Shown: piece after piece, positions 1-10,141 of the stretch | Layout: each line of letters starts with the position of its first letter | Numbering within the stretch: position 1 is the first letter of the stretch | Source of the DNA: Agapetus fuscipes | Lineage: Eukaryota > Arthropoda > Insecta > Trichoptera > Glossosomatidae | DNA: 64,000 nt | Direction: 5' to 3' | Assembly (NCBI GenBank): GCA_951799405.1 | Contig: OX637363.1 | Span: forward strand, 8,246,001-8,310,000 | Translations under genes and position numbers: made by a program | The notes under the pieces: generated by a model | Told to the model about the DNA's origin: nothing | The model's database searches: none | What the model saw: only the letters and a program-made list of their open reading frames with translations

Positions 1-54
1 TTTAATATGAACCTCAAATGATATATATGTTTGCAACTTAGATTTAGATTTTAG
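1..54 (+). repeat. F1 repeat, 3' end fragment
   Basis: Matches the last ~55 bp of the abundant F1 family (F1 is defined at 52015-52281): a sequence like TTTAATATGAACCTCAAATG, then a GCAACTTAGATTTAGATTT tail. The rest of this copy lies outside the window. Confidence 0.7.
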
Positions 55-613
55 ACTACACCACTGCAACGTTTGACAGGACTGAGACAAATATGGTCTA
101 TAGTATGTAGGTATCAATGCAGTAATTTAGTTTCTGCTCCTCCATGTTATTACTCGATGGGTACTCCACTTCAGAATAAAATTGGTCTTGGTACAGCTGT
201 TTTTATTGAATCACAGATGTTTTGTCTTGTTCGAATATGAAAGTCTTTTTGTAAAAGATGAAAGTGAAATGGTATAAATAATGTGATGGAATAGATTCCC
301 TACAGTTTCCATAGATCATAAAATTGTGACGTCTTACGGCCAGTGCGCTCGGGGCAAAAAAAGGCAAACAAAAAATTGTAACGGACCCTAGTCATATAGA
401 TGTGAGACGTATGCCAATCTAGAAAAAATCCTCGGTCCGAGACGAGCTTCGGACGTAGCATGGCCAACTAATGTTCCATATATTTTTTACTTATACTTTA
501 TTTTACATAATTTATATTTTGTTTTGTTATTTAGCTGAGCCAAAGCTCGGCTCGGACCCGACACGGTCTTGCGTGATTCATCTTTTAATCAGATAATCAT
601 GTGTCTGTATTAA
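55..613. other. AT-rich spacer, nothing recognised
   Basis: No long open frame, repeat match or RNA-like structure was recognised here. Confidence 0.5.
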
Positions 614-872
614 AATCTATAATCTAAGTGGCAAAGATAACTAACATTTAAGATTCAGATTAAATGCTTGCTAACAAAAAGGCATATATAAGTTCGCGCT
701 TATTCAAGCTGCATATGGACCTACTAGTTATAAAATAAGAACCCGAACTTTCAGTTAACCTTAACCATGCAACTTTTCACGCTCTTCACTGAATCTAGGG
801 TGACATTTGCAAAGTCAACCAATTTTTACAATGCTGTTGGTCACCATCATACCAACCAATAAGTTAAGGAAC
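614..872 (-). repeat. F1 repeat, near full length, diverged
   Basis: Read on the minus strand it starts at GTTCCTTAACTTATTGGTTGG and ends in the CTTAGATTATAGATT tail. The internal block corresponding to the conserved GCCAATGTCACCCC/CAGGG region is diverged, so this is an older copy. Confidence 0.75.
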
Positions 873-957
873 AAAAATAATAGCATACATGTCACTTTGT
901 AAAACAAACATCAAATCATAAAATCCATGAATTGAAAAGATGATCATTTAAATGCAA

Positions 958-1021
958 AAGCATTAGCCGCTAACATTTCAGATTGACCGCCATTTTTCTG
1001 TCCTTGCATACTTCTTGGTAG
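958..1021 (-). repeat. RTE-type LINE 3' fragment
   Basis: Contains the block GCCGCTAACATTTCAGATTG followed by ACCGCCATTTTTCTGTCC. The same block recurs at 26563, 37380, 43430 (opposite strand), 58860 and 60405, where minus-strand translation gives an RTE-like C-terminus with DRKKWR. Confidence 0.45.
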
Positions 1022-1078
1022 TCGTTTTTTTCACGACATATCTTCATAAAATAAAAATTACACACTTAGTTCTTCACA

Positions 1079-1175
1079 CGCAGCAAATCCACGGCTCAAC
1101 CGTGACCTAACGCGAATTTTCCATACAAACAAAACGATAATCCACGGATCAGCTACAGATCAAACGTGTTGTGAA
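1079..1175 (-). repeat. Short two-copy repeat (E)
   Basis: The minus strand resembles 48709-48803 on the plus strand: ATTCACAA at one end, TATGGAAAATTC in the middle, GTTGAGCCRTGGATT near the other end. The ends are roughly complementary, as in a small MITE. Class unknown. Confidence 0.4.
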
Positions 1176-1739
1176 TAACCTGTTAATATTATTTTCACTA
1201 TAGAAAAAAATGGGAAGATGATTTTCGATTAAAATGAAACTGGGGGGTTCGAACCCTGATACCTCTGGATGCACATTACACTAGTATAAGAGTTATTTTA
1301 TGAACATGCAACGCTTTCCATGCCACCCCTGCACGTATCTTCATCCCTTCTCGGCAATATATTTCTCCACCCCTAGTATAAAACTCGGATCACGTTAGCT
1401 CCCCGTCATCACGTAAAAATATTTTTTTTCGAAACTGAAACATTCGCTAGAAGTGCGCTTTAAGTTTACGTAGTTTTTGGTAAACGCGATGGTTGAGGTT
1501 GAAGGTAGTGTTTTATACTGGGCGTGCTGTACCTGTGAATCCCAGAGGCTTTTATTTCTTTACGGCTCAAACTGTAATCCGAGTAGATGTTCAACCGTGT
1601 ACTGTTTGAAATATTACACGGAGCGTTGCTCCTTAATCTTATGTGTTTTTTTTTGTGAAAGAAAATTGATAAACAAGGAAGTAAAATGAATTTTAAAATT
1701 TCACTTTCATGGTCGGTGCTATATGACAAATTGTTTTTG
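1176..1739. other. Spacer with one tRNA-like T-arm motif
   Basis: At 1243-1262 there is a GGGGTTCGAACCC-like motif on the minus strand, like a SINE B box, but no convincing tRNA-like body around it. Nothing else was recognised. Confidence 0.35.
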
Positions 1740-2012
1740 TTTTCTTTCGGATTAGACCATGGTCTATTTGCAGATTTTTTTTTATCTGCCGACGTTTCGC
1801 GTTCTAATGCAGAAAGCCATCTCAAGGCGAGTTATCAAAGCGCCGCGGTTGGAGATGAGTACAGCACATTGAATTTCCAGCGATTTAACATCAACGAACG
1901 ACCGCCGCGGCGCTTAGATAACTCGCCTTGAGAATGCTTTCTACTCGAGAAAGCGAAACGTCAGCAGATAAAAAGAAGCTGGAATTAGACCATTTTCTAA
2001 CCTGAAAGAAAA
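1740..2012. mobile_element. Fold-back MITE with ~110-bp inverted arms
   Basis: The arms 1740-1848 and 1902-2012 are imperfect inverted repeats over their whole length. Both contain TTTTCTTTC at the outside, ATCTGCYGACGTTTCGC in the middle and CTCAAGGCGAGTTATC plus GCGCCGCGG at the inside, around a loop of about 53 bp. The transcript would form a long hairpin. There is no coding capacity and superfamily is unknown. Confidence 0.75.
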
Positions 2013-2125
2013 AAGGCAAAAAAGGAAATTAGTCGGAAAAAGTGACGTAAATAGGTGCTCTCAAATTACAATAAGGTGAGAATAAAAAATGGTTCAATTT
2101 GCTAATGTAACCCCTGATTCTGAGA

Positions 2126-2312
2126 TTGAGGAGATTGAAGAATGGGATATACAAAGCGAGCATAGAAGAAGAAAATGCATGAAGAAGGTGATGGATTTTA
2201 ATGAATTGAAAGAGGTATGTAAGCATAGGAAGAAATGGAGGCAGCTCTGCAGAGACTCTGGCGACCCCTAGTGGAACGGCGACAGAGTGACAGTCCGAGT
2301 TACAGTTTCATC
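2126..2312 (+). pseudogene. RTE-type LINE, 3' terminal fragment
   Basis: Translation gives a C-terminal segment with WDIQSEHRRRKCMKKV and CKHRKKWRQLCRDSGDP then a stop. The same end recurs at 46229-46407, 37935-38215 (minus) and 52694-52752. This arrangement is known from the C-termini of RTE-clade endonuclease-reverse transcriptase ORFs. It is heavily 5'-truncated. The 3' UTR is only ~40 bp, with GGCGACAGAGT and TTACAG units. Confidence 0.65.
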
Positions 2313-2349
2313 CTACCACATTATATCATATACTTTTCAGCTTTGTATT

Positions 2350-2990
2350 GGTCCAGTCGATAGCTCAGTTGGTAGAGTGCTTACATTTCATGCCGTTAGC
2401 TCGGGTTCGGATCCCACCGAGAGTGTCAGAAATTATTTTCCGTTTCGGTGTTTATTTCAAACCCCAAAATAAAATACCGGCAAGGTTTACTCAGCCTTCA
2501 CAAGAAATGAGTAGGTACCAGCCCTCTCGGGAGCTGGGAAACCCCCACTTCAATTGGAGTAGTTGGCAGGCCCCCTTACCTGTAAAAATAAATAAGTTCC
2601 ACTCGCCACATGCGATAAAAATTAGGCTGATTTATTTGGTGAGCGATGTTTTTGTGTGCATCACACCTTAAGTGCCCTCTGCGAGCTTGGTCGTCACCGT
2701 AGAAAGCGCCAATTCTCAAGCAAGACCCAGTTGCTGTAAGGCTGGATGGGCCGTTTGATGACCGGTCTTTGGTAAATGTTTATGAAGGTACAAAGGTCAG
2801 CGAAGAGCAAATTTGAAAACACAAATGGTATATTTTTTGTGCTCCGCCGGGATTCGAACCCACAACCTTCCATTTACTAGTCCGAAGTGTTACCACGGTA
2901 CTACGGACCGGTCATAAAAAACCCCTTCGGGAGTAACGCGGCAAGAAGTTGCACTATACGTGTTGCTTAGTTGCGTTGCGTTTTTTTTGC
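2350..2990 (+). mobile_element. SINE-A (tRNA-headed), split by SINE-B
   Basis: The head has a pol III A-box-like GATAGCTCAGTTGGTAGAG and a B-box-like GGTTCGGATCCC. The body carries GTTTCGGTGTTTATTTCAAA, then TACCGGCAAGGTTTACTCAG. The element is interrupted at 2614 and resumes at 2914 with CCCCTTCGGG and the conserved 3' end GCTTAGTTGCGTTGCG. Family length without the insert is about 340 bp. Confidence 0.85.
2615..2913 (-). mobile_element. SINE-B inserted into SINE-A
   Basis: Minus-strand reading: GACCGGTCCGTAGTACCGTGG head, GGTTCGAATCCCGGCGGAGC B box, body with GACCAAGCTCGCAGAGGGC, and the type-1 tail with AAGGTGTGATGCACACAAAA. ATAAAAA is present at both borders (2615-2621 and 2914-2920), compatible with a target duplication. 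Confidence 0.85.
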
Positions 2991-3449
2991 GTCTGATTCT
3001 ACCACATTATTTCTTATATGTTTTTAGCTTTTGTGTCATATATTTTTCCTTTGCATTTTCCGTCGACGGAAAAATTCCTGACCTGCACTGAATCACGGCG
3101 GAAAAATTGTTGCGCGGAAACCAATTCCGTTCAAAGGAAACACGGACAATGGACGAGGGTAGACAAGGAGCAAGTATACAACTGTGGGCCAAAACTCAAC
3201 CCTGGTGTGTATGAAAAGTGTATGGAAAGTAAAACGCAAACTGGTGGTGCTTTTTTAGTTTATTTACATTTTTGATTGAACGCTTTGGTTGGGGGATGTA
3301 AACGAGAATCCAATCCATTCAATACAGTCCTTCTATTGTTAAAGAAAAATGGGAACCCCATTTTGGGAATATTACCTTTTAAAAATGCAGTTTATTGTGT
3401 AATACCGTTTTCATACGTATTTTTGTTTCTGAGGGTCTTATTAAAATTT
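2991..3449. other. Spacer, nothing recognised
   Basis: A short open stretch at 3018-3275 has no recognisable domain and no second copy in the window. I do not call it a gene. Confidence 0.4.
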
Positions 3450-3835
3450 AAGTAACTAAACGCAACTAAGCTATACACATAGTGTAACTTCAAATAAAGG
3501 GTTAACAAAAAGGTTTCAAATACACGGCCACAAGCAGACACTTGTAAGTTCGCGTTTGCCATAATAAATAAAAAATCATATTTCGAATGAGGTTAAATTC
3601 TGCAACCCTTGCCGCCTTTCCCTGATACAGTACTTTGCCAATGTCACCCCTGTATCAGGAAGGTCGGCAAGAGTTGCAGGGATTATGTTCATTTGAGATT
3701 GGGTTCATATATTGTATAGTTCATATATATATTGTTAGCGCGAACTTACACATGTCTGCTTGTGGGAATGCATTTAATATGAATCTTAAGTGATATATAT
3801 TTTTGCATCTTAGATTTAGATTTAGAACCAATTTC
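3450..3835. repeat. SINE-A 3' scrap and inverted F1 pair
   Basis: 3450-3490 is the minus-strand 3' end of SINE-A (CGCAACTAAGCTATACACAT). 3515-3640 is a partial minus-strand F1 that runs directly into a plus-strand F1 (3630-3835). The two share the CCCTGTWTCAGG block and so form a head-to-head inverted repeat. Confidence 0.65.
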
Positions 3836-3871
3836 CACAGGATAGTTGATCAGCCTCATGGCAATCTACAA

Positions 3872-4062
3872 GTCGCAATGCAACTAAGCTAAGTGACACA
3901 TACAGTGCATCTTCTTGCCGCATTTTCCCTGAAGGGTTTGTGGCGAGTTGTTGGCCTAACGCCAACCACTTCAGCTGAAGTTGGGGTTTCCCAACTCCTG
4001 AGGGGGCTGGTACTCATTTCTTGTGAAGGCTGAGTAAATCTAACCGGAATCTTATTTTGGGT
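3872..4062 (-). mobile_element. SINE-A, head missing
   Basis: The 3' half of the family is present on the minus strand, from ATTTACTCAGCCTTCACAAG to the TTAGTTGCATTGCG end. The tRNA-like head is absent. Confidence 0.75.
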
Positions 4063-4834
4063 CAAGGAAAAAAGGTTACAAATTACTCGTACTGTTTGAA
4101 TTTAATAATAATCAATTAATTAAGTACCTACATATATAAATATATTTCGAAATTTAAATAAACTCATCCTTCATAATTGATCTTCCACTTAAAGTAAAGT
4201 TGTCGCCATAAGTCCAGCATCCATATTTGTGAAAATAAATCAGTTTCATATTCCCCTACTACCACCTTGAAGCTAAAAATGGATTCTACACTACAAATCG
4301 AATAAAATTCATTTAATTTATATTATTTTTAGTACCCTCGTTTTTTATTCTTTGCCAATGTAACCGAGATCCATAGAACAGTAATAAATACAAATGATTA
4401 TTGCCCCAACTTACGTTTCAACTGAACTATAGCGTTTAGCTACCAAAAATATATTTGAAAAATCAAATTGGACACATAGTGTGTGTTTAAGTTTCCATTT
4501 ATTATTGATAAAACGCTGTTTTATGAGTTTGAACGTTAAGTTTTGTTCTTGAGTAAAAGGAATACTGTAAAGAAGCATCTAGAAGGTTCTAGACGGCGAA
4601 AAACTGAAGAGAAGTGTTTCGCAGTGTCGATATAAATTGTGTGGGGGCGTATATCGCACGAGGTTGAAGAGATGTATAGCAAGGTAACCTTAAAATATAT
4701 TGGAAGCGGAAGAAGTAACTTCTCTTAAATTTTGTTATCCTCAATGCTTTTTGGAAACTTAAAACTAAACTTTATAGATGAATAAGAATATTATAATTAA
4801 CTTATTATTACATAACACCCTTCTCGAACAAAAG
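4063..4834. other. AT-rich spacer, nothing recognised
   Basis: No repeat seen elsewhere in the window and no coding potential. Confidence 0.45.
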
Positions 4835-4965
4835 GTCCGAAGTCTAGTTGTTAACACTACGGACTCGTAAACAGAAAATTGTGAGTTTGATTCCTCAGTT
4901 CACGCACCCTTCACAAGGAATGAGAATCAGTCCCCTCAGGAGCCAGAAAATCCCTACTTCAAACC
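4835..4965 (+). repeat. Chimeric SINE: SINE-B-like head, SINE-A-like body
   Basis: The first ~70 bp (GTCCGAAGTCTAGTTGTTAA, then ACTCGTAAA) follow the SINE-B head. The following CCTTCACAAGGAATGAGAAT and CCCTCAGGAG follow the SINE-A body. Both are diverged, so this could be old template switching or a later deletion between neighbours. Confidence 0.5.
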
Positions 4966-4976
4966 TACTCTTTTGT

Positions 4977-5188
4977 CGGTGTTATGGCCGAGGGGTAGAG
5001 GCGCGGTATTTGGAACCGGATAACGTTGGTTCGAATCTTGCGTCTAGCCCACTTGATCATAACTTCGACCCTGGTTCAACAGATGCCGTTGCATGCACAC
5101 AAGCTTCTGCTTTTGCATGAAGACAACTGGCCAGGAATGAAGGTTGGTGGATTGCATTCCTTTCCACAAATCTATTTAAAAAAAATGA
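4977..5188 (+). mobile_element. SINE-C (tRNA-headed)
   Basis: The head GTTATGGCCGAGGGGTAGAG is A-box-like, as in tRNA-Leu/Ser, and GGTTCGAATC is B-box-like. The body has CGACCCTGGTTCAACAGATG and the end has TGGATTGCATTCCTTTCCAC, then an A-rich tail. A close copy lies at 57850-58056. Confidence 0.8.
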
Positions 5189-5317
5189 TGTGGTTGGCGT
5201 AAGGCCGGTGTGGATGTACGAGCTCGTTTATATAGATTGCACACGTCACATGCTATTACTTCGGGGACGTATAAACGGCGGACGGCGCTGTATAAAATTG
5301 TCCAATTTTTATTATTT

Positions 5318-5366
5318 TTTTAAATAACACAGTTTCAATTCACTTAATTTAGTTATTTATTTTGTG
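5318..5366 (-). repeat. Penelope-type terminal repeat fragment
   Basis: On the minus strand this AT-rich stretch follows the hammerhead motif and contains AAGTGAATTGAAACTGTGTT. The same block follows the motif at 34.7, 34.9 and 35.4 kb in variant form. Confidence 0.5.
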
Positions 5367-5405
5367 GCTCGAATATTTTCGCCTCGAAAAGGCATCCTCA
5401 GGAGC
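5367..5405 (-). ncRNA. Hammerhead-ribozyme-like motif 1
   Basis: Minus strand: helix I GCTC pairs with GAGC; core CTGAGGA; one extra T; helix II GCCT/AGGC; core GAA; a very short helix III closed by A15.1-U16.1; nucleotide 17 is C. Known hammerheads need CUGANGA...GAA...UH, all present here. Self-cleavage is inferred, and the extra U before helix II departs from the textbook core. Confidence 0.65.
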
Positions 5406-5984
5406 AGTCCAATTATTATAAGTCGCGTGAGTTCGATATACGCCACTCCAACCATCATTCTTTATACGATCTCGTTTAGGTAATACGAGAATCGCAAAAC
5501 TTTGGTATGTAGTACTAAAAATAAAGGGGAGAATAGGGTTGTTATGGTACGGGGATAAAATCAATTTATCATTGTGTGCAGCCAGCCACCCCCGCCGCCG
5601 TTTTGTGGCCGTAAGAGTTCAATTTTTCTCTGCCCCCCTTTGGCTTCAGAACGGCGGCATTTTCCAATGTTTTTTCTTTTTATTTCTCTTCTTATGCTAA
5701 CCTAGTGAGCTTTAAACTGAAGACTAATGCTTAACAATTTAGCGTCTCCTGTTTTAGTATTGCATAGTTAACTCATCCAGTCTCCCAGCCGTTTTACAAA
5801 AAATAAGTCCGAAGTGCCGCAACGATTTCTTCGAGATTTATTGGATAAATAAATACCTGTTGCATTGTTTTCTTCCATTATTTCTTTATCTTAGCTTTGA
5901 TGGATGTTTTTTTTCGCAAAAATTATCGGAAGGGTAATAAATACGACTAATCGCAAACGAGCTCCTGCCTACCATTAAGGTACC
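5406..5984. other. Spacer, nothing recognised
   Basis: Contains a short GC-richer patch around 5580-5660. No repeat or gene recognised. Confidence 0.4.
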
Positions 5985-6258
5985 TACCAAGAAGGTTGTG
6001 GATTTAAATCCCGGCGGAGCACAAAAATATACCATTTATATTTCGAATGTGCTCTTCGCTGTGTTGAAAAATTCATAAACCTTTACCAAAGACCGGTCAC
6101 TGAAAGGTCCATCCAACCTTACAACAACTGGGTCTTGCTTGAGAATTGGCACTTTCTACAGCGACGACCAAGCTCGCAGAGGGCTCTTGAGGTGTGATAC
6201 ACACAAAAACAGCGCTCACCAAATAAATCATCCTAATATTATTATTATTATTATTTAT
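5985..6258 (+). mobile_element. SINE-B, type-1 tail
   Basis: The head is partly lost, the B-box region is recognisable (TTTAAATCCCGGCGGAGCAC), and the body is clear. The tail CTCTTGAGGTGTGATACACA continues to CACCAAATAAATCATCC and a TTA microsatellite. Confidence 0.8.
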
Positions 6259-6425
6259 TAAGCAGAGAAAGCTGATGTACTTCGGTCACATAATGAGAAA
6301 TGAGAAGTCCTTCATCTTATCATACAGGGTAAGATTGAGGGGAGAAGATCTCAGGGTCGCCGAAGGACATCGTGGCTAAAAAACCTGCCACAGTGGTTCG
6401 GCAGAAGCACCAAGTCCCTGTTTCT
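6258..6425 (+). pseudogene. RTE-type LINE C-terminal fragment, frameshifted
   Basis: One frame reads KLMYFGHIMRNEKSF and a second frame then reads IQGKIEGRRSQGRRRTSWLK. Together these match the known RTE C-terminus (LGHIMR ... GRR..GRR..SWLKNL), so at least one frameshift is present. It abuts the microsatellite end of the preceding SINE-B. Confidence 0.65.
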
Positions 6426-7019
6426 TTATATGTATAGGTTCAAAAAAAGCGCTAGCGAAATGAATCATCTTGTTACTATTTTGAGCTCTATAAATTAGTA
6501 TTGGACTTTTCTATATTTTGCTTCTACGTGTACCGACACTTCCATTGAAAATCGACAATCAACATTGAAAATAAAAATTTCCGTTACTAGTTTTGTTTTC
6601 TTGATTCTTAAAACTATTTTTTGTTTCTTAAGAACTCACATTCAATATCCTTTGTTTGCTTTGTTTCGTATGCACTTGAAACGCATCATATTTTTTGTTT
6701 GCCGAACATGTTTGTACATTTGAATATCACACAAACATGTTTGCATTCGATTCTTTGCGCTCGGTGACATTTCCCCTCTCCAATAAAAAGCACGAGGAAC
6801 GAATAATAGAACTCGGAACGCGAGGAGTAGGTGACTCTATTATTCTCTATTTCATTTTATTATGACTCCCATCTTACCCTAGTCTCCCCTTTAAAACTTC
6901 TAAGTCATCCTTTCTCGGTTGCTAAGGATGCTTTGTTATTTTTCAATTTAAAAATTTGACATTTATTTTCAAATATAAGGATTGATAATTTGTTGATTTT
7001 AAAAATGTAATTTGCTGTG
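6426..7019. other. AT-rich spacer
   Basis: 6440-6480 may be a scrap of SINE-B tail. Otherwise nothing recognised. Confidence 0.4.
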
Positions 7020-7299
7020 TATGTTCCTTGACTTATAGGTTGGTATGCGGCTGACCATGGATACATGAGTATGCTGTAGAAAATGATTCACTTTGCCAAT
7101 GTCACCCCTGTTTCAGGGAAGGTCGGCAGGAGTTGCAGGGTGTATGTTCATTTAGGATTCGGTTTTTTATATTGTTGGATTACATGCGGCATGGATGATA
7201 CTAGAGCGTTGATCCACCAGCGTGATTAGAATTACGTATGCACTAATACTACCATACGCTCGTAAAAATATCTTTGCAACTTAGATTATAGATTTTCGA
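7020..7299 (+). repeat. F1 repeat, rearranged middle
   Basis: The 5' part is typical (CCTTGACTTATAGGTTGGTA, CCTGTTTCAGGGAAGGTCGG). Sequence between about 7180 and 7262 is unrelated to F1, and the typical 3' tail returns at 7265-7299. Confidence 0.65.
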
Positions 7300-7504
7300 G
7301 ATTATCTATCTATCATCATCACCAATTGGTAATTCAAATAACATTGGCCACCTTCCCAGATACCTGTCATGGGGTAATCAAACGTCGTGTTAGGACTTAG
7401 ACAGGTTAATCCGATTAGTCCCACCATGTAAATTGATATTCCTTATCGGGGGATCCACCCCAAGGCTCCCTTCTGGCGGTCAACCCTTGGACTGGAACCC
7501 GTGC

Positions 7505-7873
7505 TCTATCTATAATCTAAGTTGTAAATGTATATTAACATTAAAGATCCGTGTTTAGTGTAGACGCTTGTACTGCACGGTACCTACTTACAAACTAAAA
7601 ACCCAAATTTCGAATGAACATAAACCCTTCTAAATCTTAACCTAAATCTAAGGTGCAAAGATATATATCATTCGAGGTTCATATTAAATGCATTCCCACA
7701 ATCAGGTACATATAAATTCGCGCTAACACATGCCGCATGTGGACCTACAATATAAAAACCCAATCTCAAATGAACATAAGCCCTGCAACTCTTGCCTATC
7801 TTCCCTGAAACAGGGGTGACATTAGCAAAGTGAACCATATTTTTACAGTATGGGTGGTCAGCCTCATACCAAC
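7505..7873 (-). repeat. Two minus-strand F1 copies; the second is the target of the outer LTR element
   Basis: 7505-7625 is a partial copy and 7632-7873 nearly complete. The latter is cut at ..CATACCAAC and continues after the LTR element at 17821 with CAACCTATAAGTCAAGG, giving the 4-bp duplication CAAC. Confidence 0.8.
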
Positions 7874-8269
7874 TGTGAAGGTTTTTCTTTTGATAGTATT
7901 CAATTAGGATGTTTGTAATATGTGAGGATATTCACTGCTAACTTTTCGTTCGTTCAAAATCCGCTTCAAGACTCAAGCCGTGCTCAGGAGAACTCTCTCA
8001 CACCATTTGTGGCTCTGCTACAAATCACTTAATAATATCACTTATAAAACAGATAAGGAATCAAACATTTAAACACACTTTATTATTCCACAATCACAAT
8101 GTATATATAATAAACCACAGCAATATTAATTATGACCAAATTCACATGCTTGTGGCTCTCACGCCAGGCAAGCGTCTTCCCTCCTTCTGCATTCTTTTGT
8201 TTTCCTTTTTCCATTCAAATTCAAATCTCATGTTCCATTCCACCAAACAAACAAATTCATCTCGTTACA
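7874..8269 (-). repeat. 3' LTR of the outer element
   Basis: Shares with 17474-17820 a nearly identical ~138-bp block (8131-8269) and weaker similarity outside it. On the plus strand it begins TGTGAAGGTTTTTC and ends CTCGTTACA. Confidence 0.85.
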
Positions 8270-8901
8270 ATACACCTCCTTCCTCTCATAAAAAAAATTA
8301 TTCCCAATTTTTTTTTTTTTTTTTTACAATGAGTAAATAATGTATCATAATGCTCAGCCGGCGCCACATATTTTGTTTAATTTTAAGGATAAATTTAAAA
8401 AATATGAAAAAAAAAAACCTGTTTCTGACACATTATTCAGTCATTAATCTTTTTTAACAATACCAATTATTTTCATACTTAAAATGAATATAAATTTTTT
8501 TGTAACACAAATTTCATATTCAATATTATAAACAAATATTTGTTTTTTTTTTTTAACTTTTTTTTTCTAAATACTTAATTCAACAATTCAAAATAATCAA
8601 ATAACAATACATAATAAACATTCACCAGTTAATTAATCAATTCATTTAAATAACTTTTTTTTTTTAAACATGTATCACATCTTTCCCAATATTTAAATTT
8701 ATTTCAAATTTATTTTTCATTAATAAATTTATCAGTCCATCATTTTTTTTAAAAAAAAATTACTTTCATATGTAATACTTTGTTTAATTTATGTTTCATA
8801 CCTTCATAATTCATTCTTTCACTGATCACTTTTATATCAACTTTCACCGTATCATTCATCACCTCAAATTTTTCATACACATGAAAATATGCTTTTTTTT
8901 T
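8270..8901 (-). other. AT-rich 3' untranslated region of the outer element
   Basis: Long T runs and no reading frame between the integrase stop and the 3' LTR. No polypurine tract was identified with confidence. Confidence 0.5.
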
Positions 8902-9705
8902 TTAATCTAATTTGATTATGTCCTTGATGTGATATTTATTTATAACATTTGTGTCTATATCTTTTAATACATAGACTATCTTGCTAACTTTCTTTTCTAT
9001 TCTGGCTTTGACAAATTTTGGAGCCAACTTTGTACAGAAGTATTTCCCTGCATTTGATTGTATGAAATTTTTACGCCATACAATATCCCCTTGATCATAG
9101 ACACGATTTGATCTACCTTTATTATAATAATTTGCATTTTTATTGTATGCATCCCATAAATTTTCTGTTACAATTTTGTATAATGTGTTTAATTCCTTCA
9201 TTTTATCTTTATGCATATCTCTATATTTATTTAATTCTTCCTTTGATTCTATTTCATCATTTACTATTTCACCATGAATTTCACCATTTTGTACAATCTC
9301 CCTACCTCTTGCTAATACATTAGGTGTGTATCCTGTTGCTAAATTGACTGTATTATTTATTATGCTTTGTACTGAATCTAAAAAAGTATCCCATTTTCTT
9401 TGTTCATTTTCAACAAAAATAGCTAATGTGTATCCTATTGTTCTATTATATGTCTCTACATTATTGCACATGGGAGTATATAAAGTTGTATAAAATATTT
9501 TCTGTACTCCATATGAGTACATAAAATCTTTAAATGCATTAGACTTTAAATTCTTTCCATTATCTGTTAATATCGTTTGCGGTACTCCTTCTGTTAAAAA
9601 TATTTTATTTTCTATTAATTTTACTATTTCTTCTGTAGTTGCTCTTCTTAAAGGAAATAACCAACAATATTTGGTAAAAACATCTATTATTGATAATATA
9701 TGTAT
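8902..9705 (-). pseudogene. Integrase, C-terminal two thirds (outer element)
   Basis: The frame is open on the minus strand from the Gypsy junction at 9705 to the stop at 8902. It carries the second catalytic Asp in TDNGKN and the Glu in NNVETYNRTI, then a C-terminal region ending KDIIKLD. These fit a retroviral-type DDE integrase; the first Asp lies on the other side of the inserted Gypsy. The gene is therefore interrupted and cannot be expressed as one protein. Codons are very AT-rich, unlike the inner element, which supports a different element family. Confidence 0.8.
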
Positions 9706-10128
9706 TGTTACGTTTTTAAAGGTCCGAAAGGTCTACAAATTAAAATACACAGGTCTTCTTTCAAATTATTTATTTACACGTGATTTATTTCTTACAAATT
9801 AATATTTATCTTTAACTCTTCTGCTACACAAATTTTATATTTCACAGGTTATGTCTCGCTGATCCTCGTCGATCAAAGCCGATAATGTAACTCCCTGGCT
9901 GTACGCGACTCTCAGCTTTATATCCTTTACACTACGGAATATTCCAGTGAGTAAATTCTCCAGCCCATTCCCGAACAGTAAACCAATTTCGAGAAGCGTT
10001 CGTTTCTAGCAATACACATATATAATCCTACTTATGACATAATGCTAATATAACTATATCCTACCTACCTGCTATAATAACTATGTATGTAATAAGTAAT
10101 AACTACCTAATCTACCATTTACATTACA
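9706..10128 (-). repeat. 3' LTR of the inner Gypsy
   Basis: Minus-strand LTR starts TGTAATGTAAATGG and ends CCTTTAAAAACGTAACA. A TATA-like AAAGGATATAAAGC lies on the minus strand in both LTRs near 9918, a plausible pol II promoter in U3. Confidence 0.93.
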
Positions 10129-10141
10129 CTACCCTCCACCT
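10129..10141 (-). promoter_or_regulatory. Polypurine tract overlapping the pol stop codon
   Basis: Minus strand AGGTGGAGGGTAG immediately precedes the LTR TGTAATG. It should prime plus-strand DNA synthesis. The same bases encode the last Gly residues and the TAG stop, so there is no 3' untranslated spacer. Confidence 0.75.

Noticed and set aside
8132..8340. Short frames repeated at 17683-17979
   Set aside because: They lie in the LTRs of the outer element; the duplication is the LTR pair, not a gene.
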